Shown piece after piece: positions 46,344 through 58,429 of a DNA stretch of 64,000 nucleotides. How positions within the stretch are numbered: the stretch's first letter is position 1; each line of letters begins with the position of its first letter. The stretch comes from Fagopyrum homotropicum (taxonomy: Eukaryota; Streptophyta; Magnoliopsida; Caryophyllales; Polygonaceae): assembly GCA_033239125.1 (NCBI GenBank), contig BSWB01000008.1:16088001-16152000 (forward strand), read 5' to 3'. The notes under the pieces were generated by a model. The model was not told the origin of the DNA, made no database searches, and saw only the letters and a program-made list of their open reading frames with translations. The position numbers were made by a program, and so were the translations under genes.

Positions 46344-49300
46344 ATGCGCAGGTCTAGGAACACCGAAGACCTCTTACCTCTTGATCAAGAGCTTGAGAGG
46401 ACTTTAAGGCAAAAACGTAAGGAAAAGAAAATGGCTGAAGAAAACGAACGTGATCTTCAATCGGAGCTTGCGGAAAAGGAAGCTCAACTCCAATGGAGTG
46501 AGAAGACACGTAGAGAAGAGACGGATCGTCACCAAATGAAGGTTGATGATCTAACGGACATGATGTTCCAAATGAGGTTGGAAATAAACAACCTTAAGGA
46601 GAAAAAGAGAAGGAGGAGACCGGGAAGATCGGTTAGAGCCAACTCATCTAATGAGGATAGCGACTCCTCCATGCCACCGCTAAAGGAAATTGATCCAACG
46701 ATCAATGTGAATCCGTTCCATCCACGGGCAGCTGCAAATCGCCGTGTTCCACCTAGGAATGCTAGGATCGAACGTGTGGATGAGGAGCCAAGAACTCTTG
46801 GCCAAAGGATGGATCCAACGCAGAAACCACGCCGTTTAGGTGTGAACTTCGATGCTGATGATGTACAAGGGTTTAGCTTCAACCCGCACGTTATTACTCT
46901 TGTTCGCCAAAACCAATTTGGCGGAACAAGCGCTGAATCTCAACACCAACACTTACACAAAACTTTGAGTGTATGATGGAGACAATGAGGCCGAAGAACG
47001 CGACTACCAACAACTATAAGCTCAAGCCTTTCTTCTTCTCCTTGAAGGGGAAGGCATTGTCTTGGTACCAAGCTCTTCCTAGTGGGAAACTAGACACGTG
47101 GGAAGACCTTTCCGCGGAGTTCCTCACTAAGTTCTTCCCGCCATCCAAAACGGCGGAGCTAAGAGGTAAGATTAATGCATTTTCCATGAGATCTAACGAA
47201 AGTTTGTTTCAATCTTGGGAAAGGTTTCAGGATTTGCTCTTGGATTGCCCTCATCATGGCATATCCAAGCTTGCACTTTTGGAGATATACTATAAGGGGC
47301 TGGATGTGGAGACACAATTCAAGCTCCAATCCCTCTCATGTGGTACATTCATGGACATGAGGGAAGATGACGCTTGGGACTTCATTGAGAAGCAAGCAAG
47401 GGTCATAAAGAAGTATTCTCACCGGAAAGTGGAGGGAAATCGTGTGGAGCAAGGAGCAAAGCTCACACATGAAGCTCAAAATCAAATTTTCTCCCTCAAC
47501 AATGAGATCAAAGAGTTGAAGGAAGCTATCAAGACCAACTTTCCAAAGCAACAAGGAAAAGGTGTTGGCTACTTGGGCAACAACAACAATGGTGGTGAGA
47601 ATACAAACCGCAACAACAACAATAACCGGAACAACAACCGGAATAATTGGAATGATAACAACAACAACCGGAACAATAATTGGAACAACAATAGGGGTTC
47701 AAACAACAATAATTGGCGCTCCAATCAACAAAACTCCGGTAACTCTTATCCTTCCAATTCAAATTCACTAACTCCACCTTCCTCTTCCTCTACTCCTTTG
47801 AAAAGCCAGGGGCAAACATCTAATGGAGGAAGCACTTCGGGGAAGGAGAAGCCCGATCCCATGTTGGAGACAATTTTGGGAAAGCTTCAAATGTTAGAGA
47901 CTTGCATCATCAAGGTTGATGATCACATAACTAAGGTTGATAAAGCCCAAAAAGTTTTAGAAAACCAAATGTTTACACATGCGGAGGAAGTTCTTAGGAA
48001 TCAAGGGAAACTTCCAGGAAAAACGGAGGACAACCCAAAGGGAAGGGTGATGACAATCACAACTAGGAGCGGGGTGACAACTACCGATCCACAGCCTAAG
48101 TTTGTAGAAGTCCCCATTGAGAAAGAGAAAGAAAAGGGGAAGGAGAAGGAAGATGTCTACGTTCCTCCTCCGGCTTACAAACCTCCCCTACCATTCCCTC
48201 AATCTAGAGCGAGAGTGCGCCTAGATAAACAATTTGGTAAGTTTATAGAACTCATGAGCAAGCTGCATATTAATATACCTTTCATTGATGCTATTGTAGG
48301 TATGCTAGCTTATGGCAAGTTCTTAAAGGAGATCCTCTCTAACAAGAGAAAGTTAGAGGATTTTGGAGAGATTAAGATGAGTTCGGATTCTTCGGATATC
48401 ATCAAGACCATGAAGGAGAAGATGCCCCCAAAGCTAAAGGATCCGGGGTCATTTTTTATTCCCATAGGAGTGGGAGATGTCACATATGACGCATTATGTG
48501 ACTTAGGAGAAAGTGTGAGCATCATACCACTTGCATTATGTAGGAAGATCGGTTTAGGCGACCCTAAACCGGTGAAGATGATGTTATACATGGCGGATCG
48601 ATCCATCACTCGCCCCGTCGATATTGTAGAAGACGTCCCGGTCAAGCTAGGTAAATTCTTTGTACCCATTGATTTTGTTGTGCTTGACATTCCTGCAGAT
48701 AGTCCGGTCCCGATCATAATCGGAAGACCGTTTCTTGCAACTTCCGGCTGCATAGTCGATTGCAAGAATGCTAGACTCGCTTTTGACATAGGAGAGGAGA
48801 AGGTAGAGTTCGTTCTTTCCACTCTAGTGAAGGAACCAATCTTTGATGAGGATATATTCAATATCCAAGATGAAGAAGGGTTGTCTAGAGAGGAGGTAAG
48901 TGCTATTCTCTTCAAAGATCCTTTGCAAAAGGTTATTACCATGAGTCTAATGGATGTAGGGGAAGAAGAGGAGTGCAATGAGGCAATTGAAGCCTTAGAA
49001 GCACAAGAAGAAGTATGTGAAGAGGAGTTTGAGAAACTCCACGACGAAGCAGAAAACGTGAGAATCCACGGCCATACACTATATTCCACGGCCGTGGATT
49101 TCACCAACCAAAGCGTGGCTCACTCCAGAGGGTTACACGGTTGTGGAGGAAATAGAGCACCCGTAACCACATTCCACGCCCTAAACCACGGCCGTAGAGG
49201 ATGCAGAGAAACCGTGATTCTGGCCGTGGAAGAAGGTGATCGTACCTCTTCTTCAACTTCTCTTGATTCTTCTCCTACACTTTCTACTTCCTTAGACACT

Positions 49301-52258
49301 TCTAAGGAAGCATCGGATGCTCCTCAAGAACCATTGGAAGCTTCGAAAGTGATGGAACTAAAGCCACTTCCTACTCATCTAAGGTACGCATTTCTTGGAT
49401 CTAATTCTACCTTCCCGGTTATTGTTAGTTCCGATCTAAGCATAGATGAACATAGTAAGCTCATGGTTGTCCTTAGGAAATATAGAAAAGCTTTAGGATA
49501 TACTATTGAGGACTTAGTAGGAATCAAACCTTCCCTATGCATGCATAAAATATTAATGGAAGAGGACTTTAGGACTTCAAGACAACCTCAAAGGCGGTTG
49601 AATCCGACCATGAAAGAGGTTGTCAAGAAGGAAATTCTTAAACTTCTTGATGCAGGTATCATCTACCCTATCTCTGATAGCAAGTGGGTGAGTCCGGTTC
49701 AAGTAGTTCCGAAGAAGGGAGGAATGACGGTCATCACCAACAAGAATAACGAACTCATTCCTACCCGAACCGTAACGGGATGGCGGATGTGCATAGACTA
49801 CCGCAAGCTTAACAATGCAACGAGGAAGGATCACTTCCCATTGCCATTCATCGATCAAATGCTTGAAAGGTTAGCGCAACATTCTCATTTTTGCTATCTT
49901 GACGGTTATAGTGGTTTCTTTCAGATTCCGATACACCCGGATGATCAAGAGAAGACCACATTTACGTGCCCATGGGGTACGTTTGCTTATAGGAGGATGC
50001 CGTTCGGGCTTTGCAACGCCCCAGCCACCTTTCAAAGGTGTATGATGGCCATCTTCTCCGAATACATAGAGGAAATAATGGAGGTTTTTATGGATGACTT
50101 CTCCGTTTATGGTTCCTCTTTTGACAATTGTCTTTCTAACCTTGCTCTTGTATTACAAAGGTGTGAAGACACTAACCTAGTTCTAAATTGGGAGAAGTGT
50201 CAATTCATGGTTAAGGAAGGAATTGTATTAGGACACTTAATCTTTAGTAGAGGGATTGAGGTGGATAAGGAGAAAATAGAGACTATAGAGAAGCTTCCTC
50301 CCCCAACTTCGGTGAAAGGGATAAGAAGTTTCCTAGGACATGCTGGATTCTATAGACGCTTCATAAAAGACTTCTCTAAAATATCAAAACCGCTCACTAA
50401 TCTATTGATGAAGGATGCAGTTTTTGAGTTTTCGCAGGAATGCTTGGATGCGTTTAACATGATCCGGGAAGCTCTAATTTCAGCACCTATTATCTAACCT
50501 CCGGATTGGAGCCTTCCTTTTGAGGTTATGTGCGATGCTAGTGACGTAGCCATAGGAGCTGTTCTTGGACAAAGAAAGGAAGGGCAAACCCATGCCATAT
50601 ACTACGCTAGCAAGACGCTAGATGAAGCGCAGCTCAACTACGCCACTACGGAAAAGGAATTTTTAGCCATTGTTTATGCTATTGACAAATTCCGCTCTTA
50701 TCTTGTAGGTGCAAAGGTGATTGTATACACGGATCATGCTGCGATCCGGTATCTCCTTGCAAAGAAGGATGCGAAGCCAAGGCTAATTAGATGGATTCTT
50801 CTCCTACAAGAATTCGATCTAGAGATCCGCGACAAGAAGGGTTCGGAAAATTCTGTTGCGGATCATTTCAGTCGCCTAACAGATCTAGAGGACGACCACT
50901 TACCTATAGATGACTCCTTCCCGCACGAACACCTACATATCATTGAGGAGTGCATCGAAGTAATCTCCAAAGGTAACGAACCATGGTTTGCTGATTTTGT
51001 TAACTATTTGGTTTGCCAGGAGATACCGCCTGGATTATCCTACGCACAAAGAAAGAAGTTCTTTAAGGATGTTCGGGAATACTTTTGGAATGAACCTCTC
51101 CTCTTTAAGAGAGGTCCGGATGGCATCATTCGGCGATGTGTGCCGAAAGATGAGATGCAAAGTGTCATCCGCCATTGTCATTCACTACCATGTGGAGGAC
51201 ACGCTAGTTCGAACAAGACTAGCGCTAAGGTATTGCAATCTGGATTCTTTTGGCCTACTTTATTTAGAGATGTGCAAACCTTTGTTTCCTGCTGTGATGC
51301 TTGCCAAAGAACAGGAAATATCTCTAGGAGGAATGAGATGCCTCTCAATAACATCCAAGAGGTGGAGATTTTCGATGTTTGGGGAGTTGACTTTATGGGA
51401 CCGTTCCCATCATCTTGTGGAAACCAATACATACTCTTGGCGGTGGATTACGTTTCTAGATGGGTGGAAGAAATTGCCTCTCCCACCAATGATGCCATGG
51501 TAGTGGTTAAGTTCTTTAACAAGACCATCTTCCCACGATTTGGGACACCAAGGACTATCATTAATGATGGAGGTTCTCACTTCATTGCCCGGCGCTTTGA
51601 AGCTCTTCTAGCTAAGTATGGGGTTACTCACAAGATCACTACCCCTTATCATCCACAAACTAGTGGACAAGTTGAGCTCTCAAACCGGGAGATCAAAGGA
51701 ATCCTAGAGAAGACGGTTTCAAGGACTAGGAAGGATTGGTCCTTGAAGCTTGATGATGCATTATGGGCGTACCGGACTGCATATAAGACTCCCATAGGAA
51801 CCACACCATACAACCTTATGTATGGGAAGTCTTGTCACTTACCGGTAGAGTTAGAGCACAAGGCGTTCTGGGCCATCAAGTGGTTGAATTACAGCATAAA
51901 GGAAGCGGGAGAGAAGCGTCTCTTGAACCTTAATGAGCTTGAAGAACTCCGCTTGAACGCTTATGAAAACGCCAAGATTTATAAGGAGAGAGCAAAGCGT
52001 TGGCATGATAAGCATATCATTCCAAAGGACTTCAAAGAAGGAGATCAAGTCCTCCTCTTCAGTTCAAGGTTTCGTCTCTTTCCAGGTAAGCTTAAATCTC
52101 GTTGGACCGGACCTTTTCTAATCAAACGTATTTTCCCCCATGGTGCAGTTGAAGTATGGGGTGAAGCGGGCGGAAGCTTTAAGGTGAACGGTCAACGACT
52201 CAAGAAGTATACGCCGGAACTCCAAGCTAAAGAGTTCGCGCCCACCGCACTCGAATAA
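46344..52258 (+). pseudogene. e2 gag-pol polyprotein, interrupted
   Basis: Three open stretches. 46344-46976: N-terminal gag; a 2-base insertion near 46958, relative to e1, shifts frame. 46973-50497: rest of gag with the Asn-rich region, protease (CDLGESVSIIP; e1 has Ala where this has Glu), RT with GWRMCIDYRKLNN and FMDDF, ending at a TAA (50495-50497) between RT and RNase H. 50528-52258: RNase H, integrase finger and complete D,D,E core (WGVDFMGP, INDGGSHF, GQVELSNREI), then the C-terminal fold with RWTGPFLIKRIFPHGAVEV. Apart from these lesions it is collinear with e1. Confidence 0.93.
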
Positions 52259-53087
52259 GTGCGAATATTGGTCTAGCTACGGACCTTAAACAAAGCGCTT
52301 CTTGGGAGGCAACCCAGGGTATTGCATTTACGTTTTTGTTTTCGATTCATAGTTTAGCTTAGTTTAGACGTTTTTGCTTTGTTTTGCCTTCGATTCCTTC
52401 CGGTATGTTCGTGTTTTTGGATGTAGGAACAGTGGAAAAGGAAGGGGGAAGAGAAAGTTTGAAGAAAAGTGACGAAACTTGGACTTTGGAGCATTACAGA
52501 GAGTTTCACGGCCTAAACCACGGTCGTGGAACACTTACAGACCGTAATTTCCAAAAGCCTTTGAAAATTCACCAAAACCACGGTTCCGTACAATTCCACG
52601 GCCGTGGAATCCCCCGATAGACCGTGGTTTTCAAAAAATTTTCCGGCCACTATATAAACCACGTTCTTCACAAAAACACACCACAAACCCAATTCCACGC
52701 CCTATTTCGCCCAAATCACACCCCTCACCTCAATTCTTCGTTCGTTAATCGTTTTCAACGATTCTTCGACCCAAACTGAAGCAAATTCAACCACCAACGA
52801 GATCCAAGCAACGATTCGAGCGGCAAATCACCGGAGAAAGCACAATTCGGATTCTAAAATCCGAAAACCTAGGTTTTTGGTTCTTTCTCTATCTTTGTCA
52901 ATTCGGCTTCGTTTTTGCTAGCATTTATAGGAGAATTGATTGAAATTGGAGGAAATTAGCATAGGACTGATTGACTGTTGAGTTTGGTGATTATCTGCTG
53001 AGTTTTGAGAAAAGTCGAGACGAACCACGGTCTCTGTCACTTCCACGGCCGTGGAACACCAAGAACAGACCGTGGTTTTCAACAGTA
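52259..53087 (+). other. e2 spacer between pol and third ORF
   Basis: Holds the conserved TTGGGAGGCAACCCA (about 52302-52316), two word modules (52506-52630 with CCACGGCCGTGG at 52596-52607; 53023-53085 with it at 53043-53054) and a TATA-like ATATAAA near 52653. The small ORF at 52384 is only partly shared with e1. Confidence 0.65.
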
Positions 53088-54665
53088 ATGGATTTTGTGA
53101 GGAGAGTTTCCGGGAGAAATAAGGATAAGAACAAGGAGAAGGATAAGAATAAAAAGAGGAAGGGCAACCCCTCTTCCTCTTCATCCTCTAGAGCACCACC
53201 ACCTTCATCCCCTTCACCTCCATCATCACCTTCATCACCTTCATCACCATCACCTCCTAGCCCTAAGGTACCCACCATTCACGAGGATCATCTCGACGCC
53301 TTAGAGAGGATCCATAAGAGGGCTGTTATAGGACCTAGGTATCTACTATTGGAGGATTTAGCTCCTCTACACATCATAGATGACCTTACTTGGCTCTTGG
53401 ATAGAGCCGGTCTTATCGTCTCTTCGGCTATCCGAGAAGACGCTTACGAGGAGATTACTAGAGAGGTTGTGACGTCTTTTGAGCACAACCATGTGGATAG
53501 GACAATTTCTTTCCGTCTGATGGAAAGAAACTATGATTTCTCCATCCGGAAGTTTGGAACCTTCTTTTGGTTCCAAGAGACCTTCAATGGTCGTTTCCCC
53601 AGCGGCGTTTACGCCAAGGATTTCTGGGAGGAGGTAGCCATGATGTATGCCAGCGAGGACCGCTGGCAACCAGCTGATACCAAGGCTAAGTTGATGTATC
53701 ACTTAGCGTTGAAGATTGCTCACCGGGTACTTTCTGAGTGTCTCTTCCCTAGGACGGAAACACCTCAGAAGATCAAGACGGATGAGCTCTTCCTTCTGTA
53801 CTCCATGCTATATGGACGACCTGTTGACTGTGCCACCCTCTTAGCTGCTACCATGAGCAAGCTAAAGAACAAGAGGGCTGGCAACATTAGATATGGTGGG
53901 ATAGTCACCCACCTTGCTAGAGTATTAGGGGTAGATTTCTCCGCCTGCACACGCATTCCTGCTGTACCCCTAGGACTCCAGGCCTTTATGACTAGAGGTC
54001 TCATCTTCCCCACCCATAGAGGTCCACCTTACGCAGCTATGCCATGGGAGAGCAGGACGGGGAGGGGCATTGAGTGGCTCCCAAAGTATTCCATTATGGC
54101 TGGACGCTATAACTGGAAAGAGACGTTCGCTGCTATGCATGCAAACATGATTGCAGCCCCTCCATATGTTCCACCACCGCCTGTAGTTGAGGAGGAGGAG
54201 ATGAGAGATCAGTATGAGGGAGGAGGAGGAGGAGCTAAGCAGGATTTTGGCACGTTTCCGGATCAGCCGGACATAGCTCCTGACATGCCTAGACGTTCTC
54301 CACGTCCCACCAAAGCTTCAGGATCATCTTCTCGCCGCGCCAGCGTGAGCGAGAGACCCACTTGGATGGAGACCCCTCCTGCATGGTACGGAGCTCCACC
54401 TCCATGGTCTGCACAGGCAACACCAGCACCAGCACCAGCACCGTCAGATGCACCGGGGTGGTACAGCCAGGCTCCAGGTTGGTATGAGCAGATGCCAGAG
54501 TGGGCTACCAGCCTTTCTGATAGGGTGGGAGCTTTGGAGATCCGAGCTGACGCTAGAGATGGACGCATGGATGACCTCGACCATATGATGAGGGATGTCT
54601 ACAGCCAGCAGTTCGGGCGGTACTATGACCCTAGCTTCTCTCCATTTCCGCCTCCACCGCAGTGA
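53088..54665 (+). CDS. e2 third ORF, Athila ORF1-like (env-position) protein, uninterrupted
   Basis: 525 codons from the ATG that matches e1; the frame stays open upstream to 52971 but that part is the word module. Domain order as in e1: basic Lys-rich start, Pro/Ser run, conserved core (PRYLLLEDLAPLHIIDDLTW, TSFEHNHVDRTISFRL, DRWQPADTKAKLMYHLALK, TETPQKIKTDELFLLY), acidic and Gly stretch, Pro/Ala/Trp-rich region, DDLDHMMRDVYSQQFGRYYD and a final proline run. No membrane segment or signal peptide. Differences from e1 are spread through the low-complexity ends more than the core. Confidence 0.8.
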   Translation: MDFVRRVSGRNKDKNKEKDKNKKRKGNPSSSSSSRAPPPSSPSPPSSPSSPSSPSPPSPKVPTIHEDHLDALERIHKRAVIGPRYLLLEDLAPLHIIDDLTWLLDRAGLIVSSAIREDAYEEITREVVTSFEHNHVDRTISFRLMERNYDFSIRKFGTFFWFQETFNGRFPSGVYAKDFWEEVAMMYASEDRWQPADTKAKLMYHLALKIAHRVLSECLFPRTETPQKIKTDELFLLYSMLYGRPVDCATLLAATMSKLKNKRAGNIRYGGIVTHLARVLGVDFSACTRIPAVPLGLQAFMTRGLIFPTHRGPPYAAMPWESRTGRGIEWLPKYSIMAGRYNWKETFAAMHANMIAAPPYVPPPPVVEEEEMRDQYEGGGGGAKQDFGTFPDQPDIAPDMPRRSPRPTKASGSSSRRASVSERPTWMETPPAWYGAPPPWSAQATPAPAPAPSDAPGWYSQAPGWYEQMPEWATSLSDRVGALEIRADARDGRMDDLDHMMRDVYSQQFGRYYDPSFSPFPPPPQ

Positions 54666-56046
54666 CGATGATGATGACCGACAGCTTTAGCCGCTCCACC
54701 GCCATTTTGTGAGTTTCTTTTTCTTTCTTTTTCTTTCTTTCTTTTCTTCTTTTTCTTTTATTTGAATATTAGGGACAATGTTTGTTCCAAGTATGGGGTG
54801 GGGTGTGACTAAAAGTTTGTAATAACTCTTACTCACTTTGATTGCTTCTATTGAGACTATCTTGCATGTTTCATTATATTGTTACACGTTTCATTATTGC
54901 AATGCATGAAAAAAAGAGTTTGAAAAACCCATAAAAATTGAAAAATTTTGAAAACTTTATGCTTCTAAGGATAGAGATGATTTCTATGATAATCACTACT
55001 TGTGAATTGAGTTTGATGACAATTGCATGCTTAAACGAATAGTGAATTGAAAAGAGATTGAATGAGTTGATTATACATCTTTTGCAAATTTCATAATGTG
55101 ATGAATGTTACTTAAATCATGTTGAGGAATTAAGGTTGAAATCACACTATAGGTTCTTATACTTCCTTTTGAGATGATTAAGGCAATTCGAATTTTCTTT
55201 CTTCTTTCTTTGATCATTTAGCCCCTCATTGAAATATTGACCTCCTTTACCTATCCCGGAATTTGGAGGAGTTGAATGAAAAAGGCATGTATGATGTGGG
55301 AGGGCCATGAAAGCAATACTTTGCATTCAAAGGAATAGAAAGAAATTGTAGGTTTGGGGAAGTCAATCATGATGATGAGTAACTCGGCACCATTCACATA
55401 GCCGGGTTTTGTGTCTTGCCAAAGTCGGATTGAGCGATATTCCTAGCGGATTATGGTATGTTCGCTAAGGGTTTGAGGCATCTCATAAAAATTGAGAAAT
55501 GCCAATCTCCTAGGCTTCGGTTTTTGTGCACCTCTATCCATAACTCCAAAAGTAAAGTCGAAAAATGAAAAGAAGAGAGCGAAGCTCTAAGTTGAAAGTG
55601 CTGCGGAAACCGCAAGAGAAGAAGAAAAGAGTAGTTATCCACTTTCCGGGATTCATGCACCACATTCCTTAAAGTTTCCTTCCCTTTCCACATTCTAGAC
55701 CTTTCTTGTTTGAAAGTCCTTAAGATCAAAAGAATTTTATATGACTTGATGATCTAAATTGAAGTTTCTTATGATTGATTGATTTTGATAATGTTTGAAG
55801 GTTATGATGTTTGTATGGAAGTTTGATTAATTCATGAGCTTTCTCTACTCTTTACTCTTTGATTAAGTGTATGCAAGTCTTATAAACGAATGAAGCAAGA
55901 TTTGAGAATGATCTATTGATTAGAAGGCACATTCATCCAAAAGAAGTTTTGCTTTGAGAAGGTACACATATTTCATCCTAACTTGTGTTTTAAAGCTTTT
56001 GAAAGACCTTGCTTAGGGACAAGCAAGTGGCAAGTATGGGGTTATT
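54666..56046 (+). other. e2 3' UTR with polypurine tract
   Basis: No gene. CT-rich start, AAGTATGGGG at about 54789-54798 and again at 56032-56041 before the LTR, the conserved block at 55359-55482, and the stem CTTGCTT...AAGCAAG at about 56008-56027. Confidence 0.7.
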
Positions 56047-57757
56047 TGTTAGCATGAAATATTGTGATATTTTAGGCACGTTTTCTAAGTGTATTTCATC
56101 CATATTGATAGTCAATGATTAAGCATTGATGCATTTGTGAGCTAGTTTGTCTATAATGTCGATATAGAGATCTACACAAGCTTTATGTTGATTGTAGGCA
56201 ATTAAGAGCTATTTCCGAGCGAATTGAGCAAGGATGGAGTTTGATTGAGCATGTCCAAGGATTGAGACATCTCTAGGAGCTAAGGAATATGCTAGCTTGA
56301 AGAATATGCACGAGGAAAGGATGAATCACGGTTTTGCCCTAAACCACGCTCTAAAATACGGCCATACTACATTCCACGTTCAAGTCCACGGCCGTGGAAC
56401 CTTGGCAAGGGAAGCGTGATTCATTCCAGCAACTTCTACGGCCGTGGAAAGATTGAGACAAACCGTGATGATTTCCACGCTCTAAATTACGGTCGTGGAA
56501 CCCTTCCACGACCCTGATCTTGGCGATCTTTTTTGCCACACTTTAAGCCACGATCTCATACGCAATTGGGCCGGGCCGATATTTTATCTTACACTATAAA
56601 AGGACGGACGAAGAGAGATTATGTCACCTCTGCTTAGACGCACTTTTGCTTACGCTTACGCTGGGAATTGCCCTAATTTCACATCTTGTTGAGATTGTGA
56701 TTGAGAGATTCGCGCTTTGTCATTGGGATTTCCGGATTGACGGAAGATTGAAGATTCGGAAGATTGTTCGTAAGAAGATTTCGCTGCTTGCTTAGGTTTG
56801 ATTTAGAAGACGGATTGACATCCCGTTCTTCCTTCTTATCTAAGATTTGTGATTGTTTGTGTTATTCCGAATCTATTGACGTTATTGTTCTTGATTTGTG
56901 GATTTGAGATTGAGTTGCAAGTTATTGAAGGTTTTCGGAAGTTTTCATCTTTCATCCTTTTAAACCTTGAATTTGATATCAATATGACTGTTGTTGGCTA
57001 AAACCCTTTAACAATTCTAAGTTGAAGGGTTGATAGTTGTGGCTTAGATGATGATAGATCGATCGTAAACAGATTGGACCCTGAGAGTTAGAGAGAATCG
57101 CCGACAACCCTAATCCACGGTCTGTTCGTGAGCTTCCACGGCCGTGGAACTCAAGAACTACCCGTAATTTTGTGTTAGTTTACGAACTTGCTTTTACTTT
57201 AATCCAAAGTTAAAGAATTACTTTAACTTAGTCTTGGCTTGCCTTTTCTAGGTGGTAGTGAAGCCTCAACAACCTCTACCTCGATTGTGAGTGTCACAAC
57301 CTTAATCGGTTTAGTTAGTCTTGATCCTTGGATTATAAGTTTGGGTGTTTGACGTTAATTCTTACCTTTAGAACCTTTCTATACTGAAGCCTCAACAACC
57401 TTTATAGAGAGTGTCTTTTAGGTGAGTCATATAAGGTGTTTGGAACTTCACCGTACGATTACCTTACATTAGCATACCTTTGCAGCCCTCAACTCTGTCC
57501 TTATACCTTTAGTATATCTTGAATCGATTGCCACAGCTGGATACTTGGATCTTTAGAATTGTTGTTTTCCCAATATTTGAAAAGCTTCATACATTTACTT
57601 GCTTGATAATCTATAATCGGATTTAACCCCCTAAATCCCTGTGTTCGATACTTTGGAATTCTTGCTCAACTATATCGATCCGTACACTGCGGGTTAACTT
57701 GCTTGATTTCTAGTTTTATAATTAAAGCTTATTTGCACGCACGCTAAGTGGCGAACA
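56047..57757 (+). repeat. e2 3' LTR
   Basis: 1711 bp; same ends and layout as the 5' LTR. CCACGGCCGTGG at 56386-56397 and 57136-57147. TATA box at 56595-56601. Confidence 0.94.
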
Positions 57758-57762
57758 AACAA

Positions 57763-58144
57763 CCTGTGAAACTCTATGTGAAACCTCAGCTGATCTCGCA
57801 AGAACTGGCGGCACTGGTGCTGGTCATCCAGTCCTGGTAGCCTCCTCAACTCTTTGCACATAGTCGCGAAATGCAGAAGCTCCGATAGACACTCATGCGG
57901 ACGCCGTTGATGGCGCTCTTTGTGCCCCAGACCTAGCAGCGGTCTCGTTCCCAACCTCAAGAACAACACACTCAGCAACTTCTCCAGCGAACGCCTCAGC
58001 GATAGGCGGATCAACAACTAGGGCCTGGCCCCGACCTCTAGCTAGTGGAGATCTTCCTACACGTCCTCATCCACGGACGGCAGGTGGAAGTGGTGGTCGA
58101 CCCCATCCTCGCCCCATAGCTGATGTAACTCTAGTACGCGCCAT
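57763..58144 (-). pseudogene. Element A gag, N-terminal part
   Basis: Starts at the minus-strand ATG 58144 as MARTRVTSAMGRG, then a basic/proline region matching B. It has in-frame stops including the TGA at 57893-57895 shared with B at 33789-33791. Gag is cut at 57763 by e2 and resumes at 44524. Confidence 0.85.
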
Positions 58145-58429
58145 CTGCTATAAGGATAGATATATAAGAAACTATATATATAAGGTCACGCTACAACTAA
58201 AGAAAAAATCCTGAAAAAGCTCATATAAAGACCAACACACAAGAAACTACACTTCTGCGATCCGCGGAGGTAGTGGTGGTCGCCCGTACATCTATCCCAG
58301 ACCGAAAGGTTAAAACAAAAACCCCCTTTTGAAAATGTTAGACCTCTTGCGGGTTCTATTTATTTATTCATCCGACCTTTAGAAGATTTCGAGTGCCATT
58401 ATTTCCAACCTAGAGCTTTGATACCATAT

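Larger units (their letters stand above)
44530..57757 (+). mobile_element. Athila-like element e2, full length, defective, nested in A
   Basis: 13.2 kb with LTRs 44530-46241 and 56047-57757, tRNA-Asp primer site, gag-pol, third ORF and polypurine tract. Flanked by AACAA (44525-44529 and 57758-57762), and gag of element A continues across it. I counted roughly 30 differences between the LTRs by eye, so it is older than e1 but younger than A. It keeps a full integrase core, but gag has a frameshift and pol a nonsense codon. Confidence 0.94.

Noticed and set aside
51611..51622. A third polypurine tract (AAGTATGGGG) inside e2 integrase
   Set aside because: It encodes the conserved KYGV of integrase, so codon use explains it; noted only as a coincidence.
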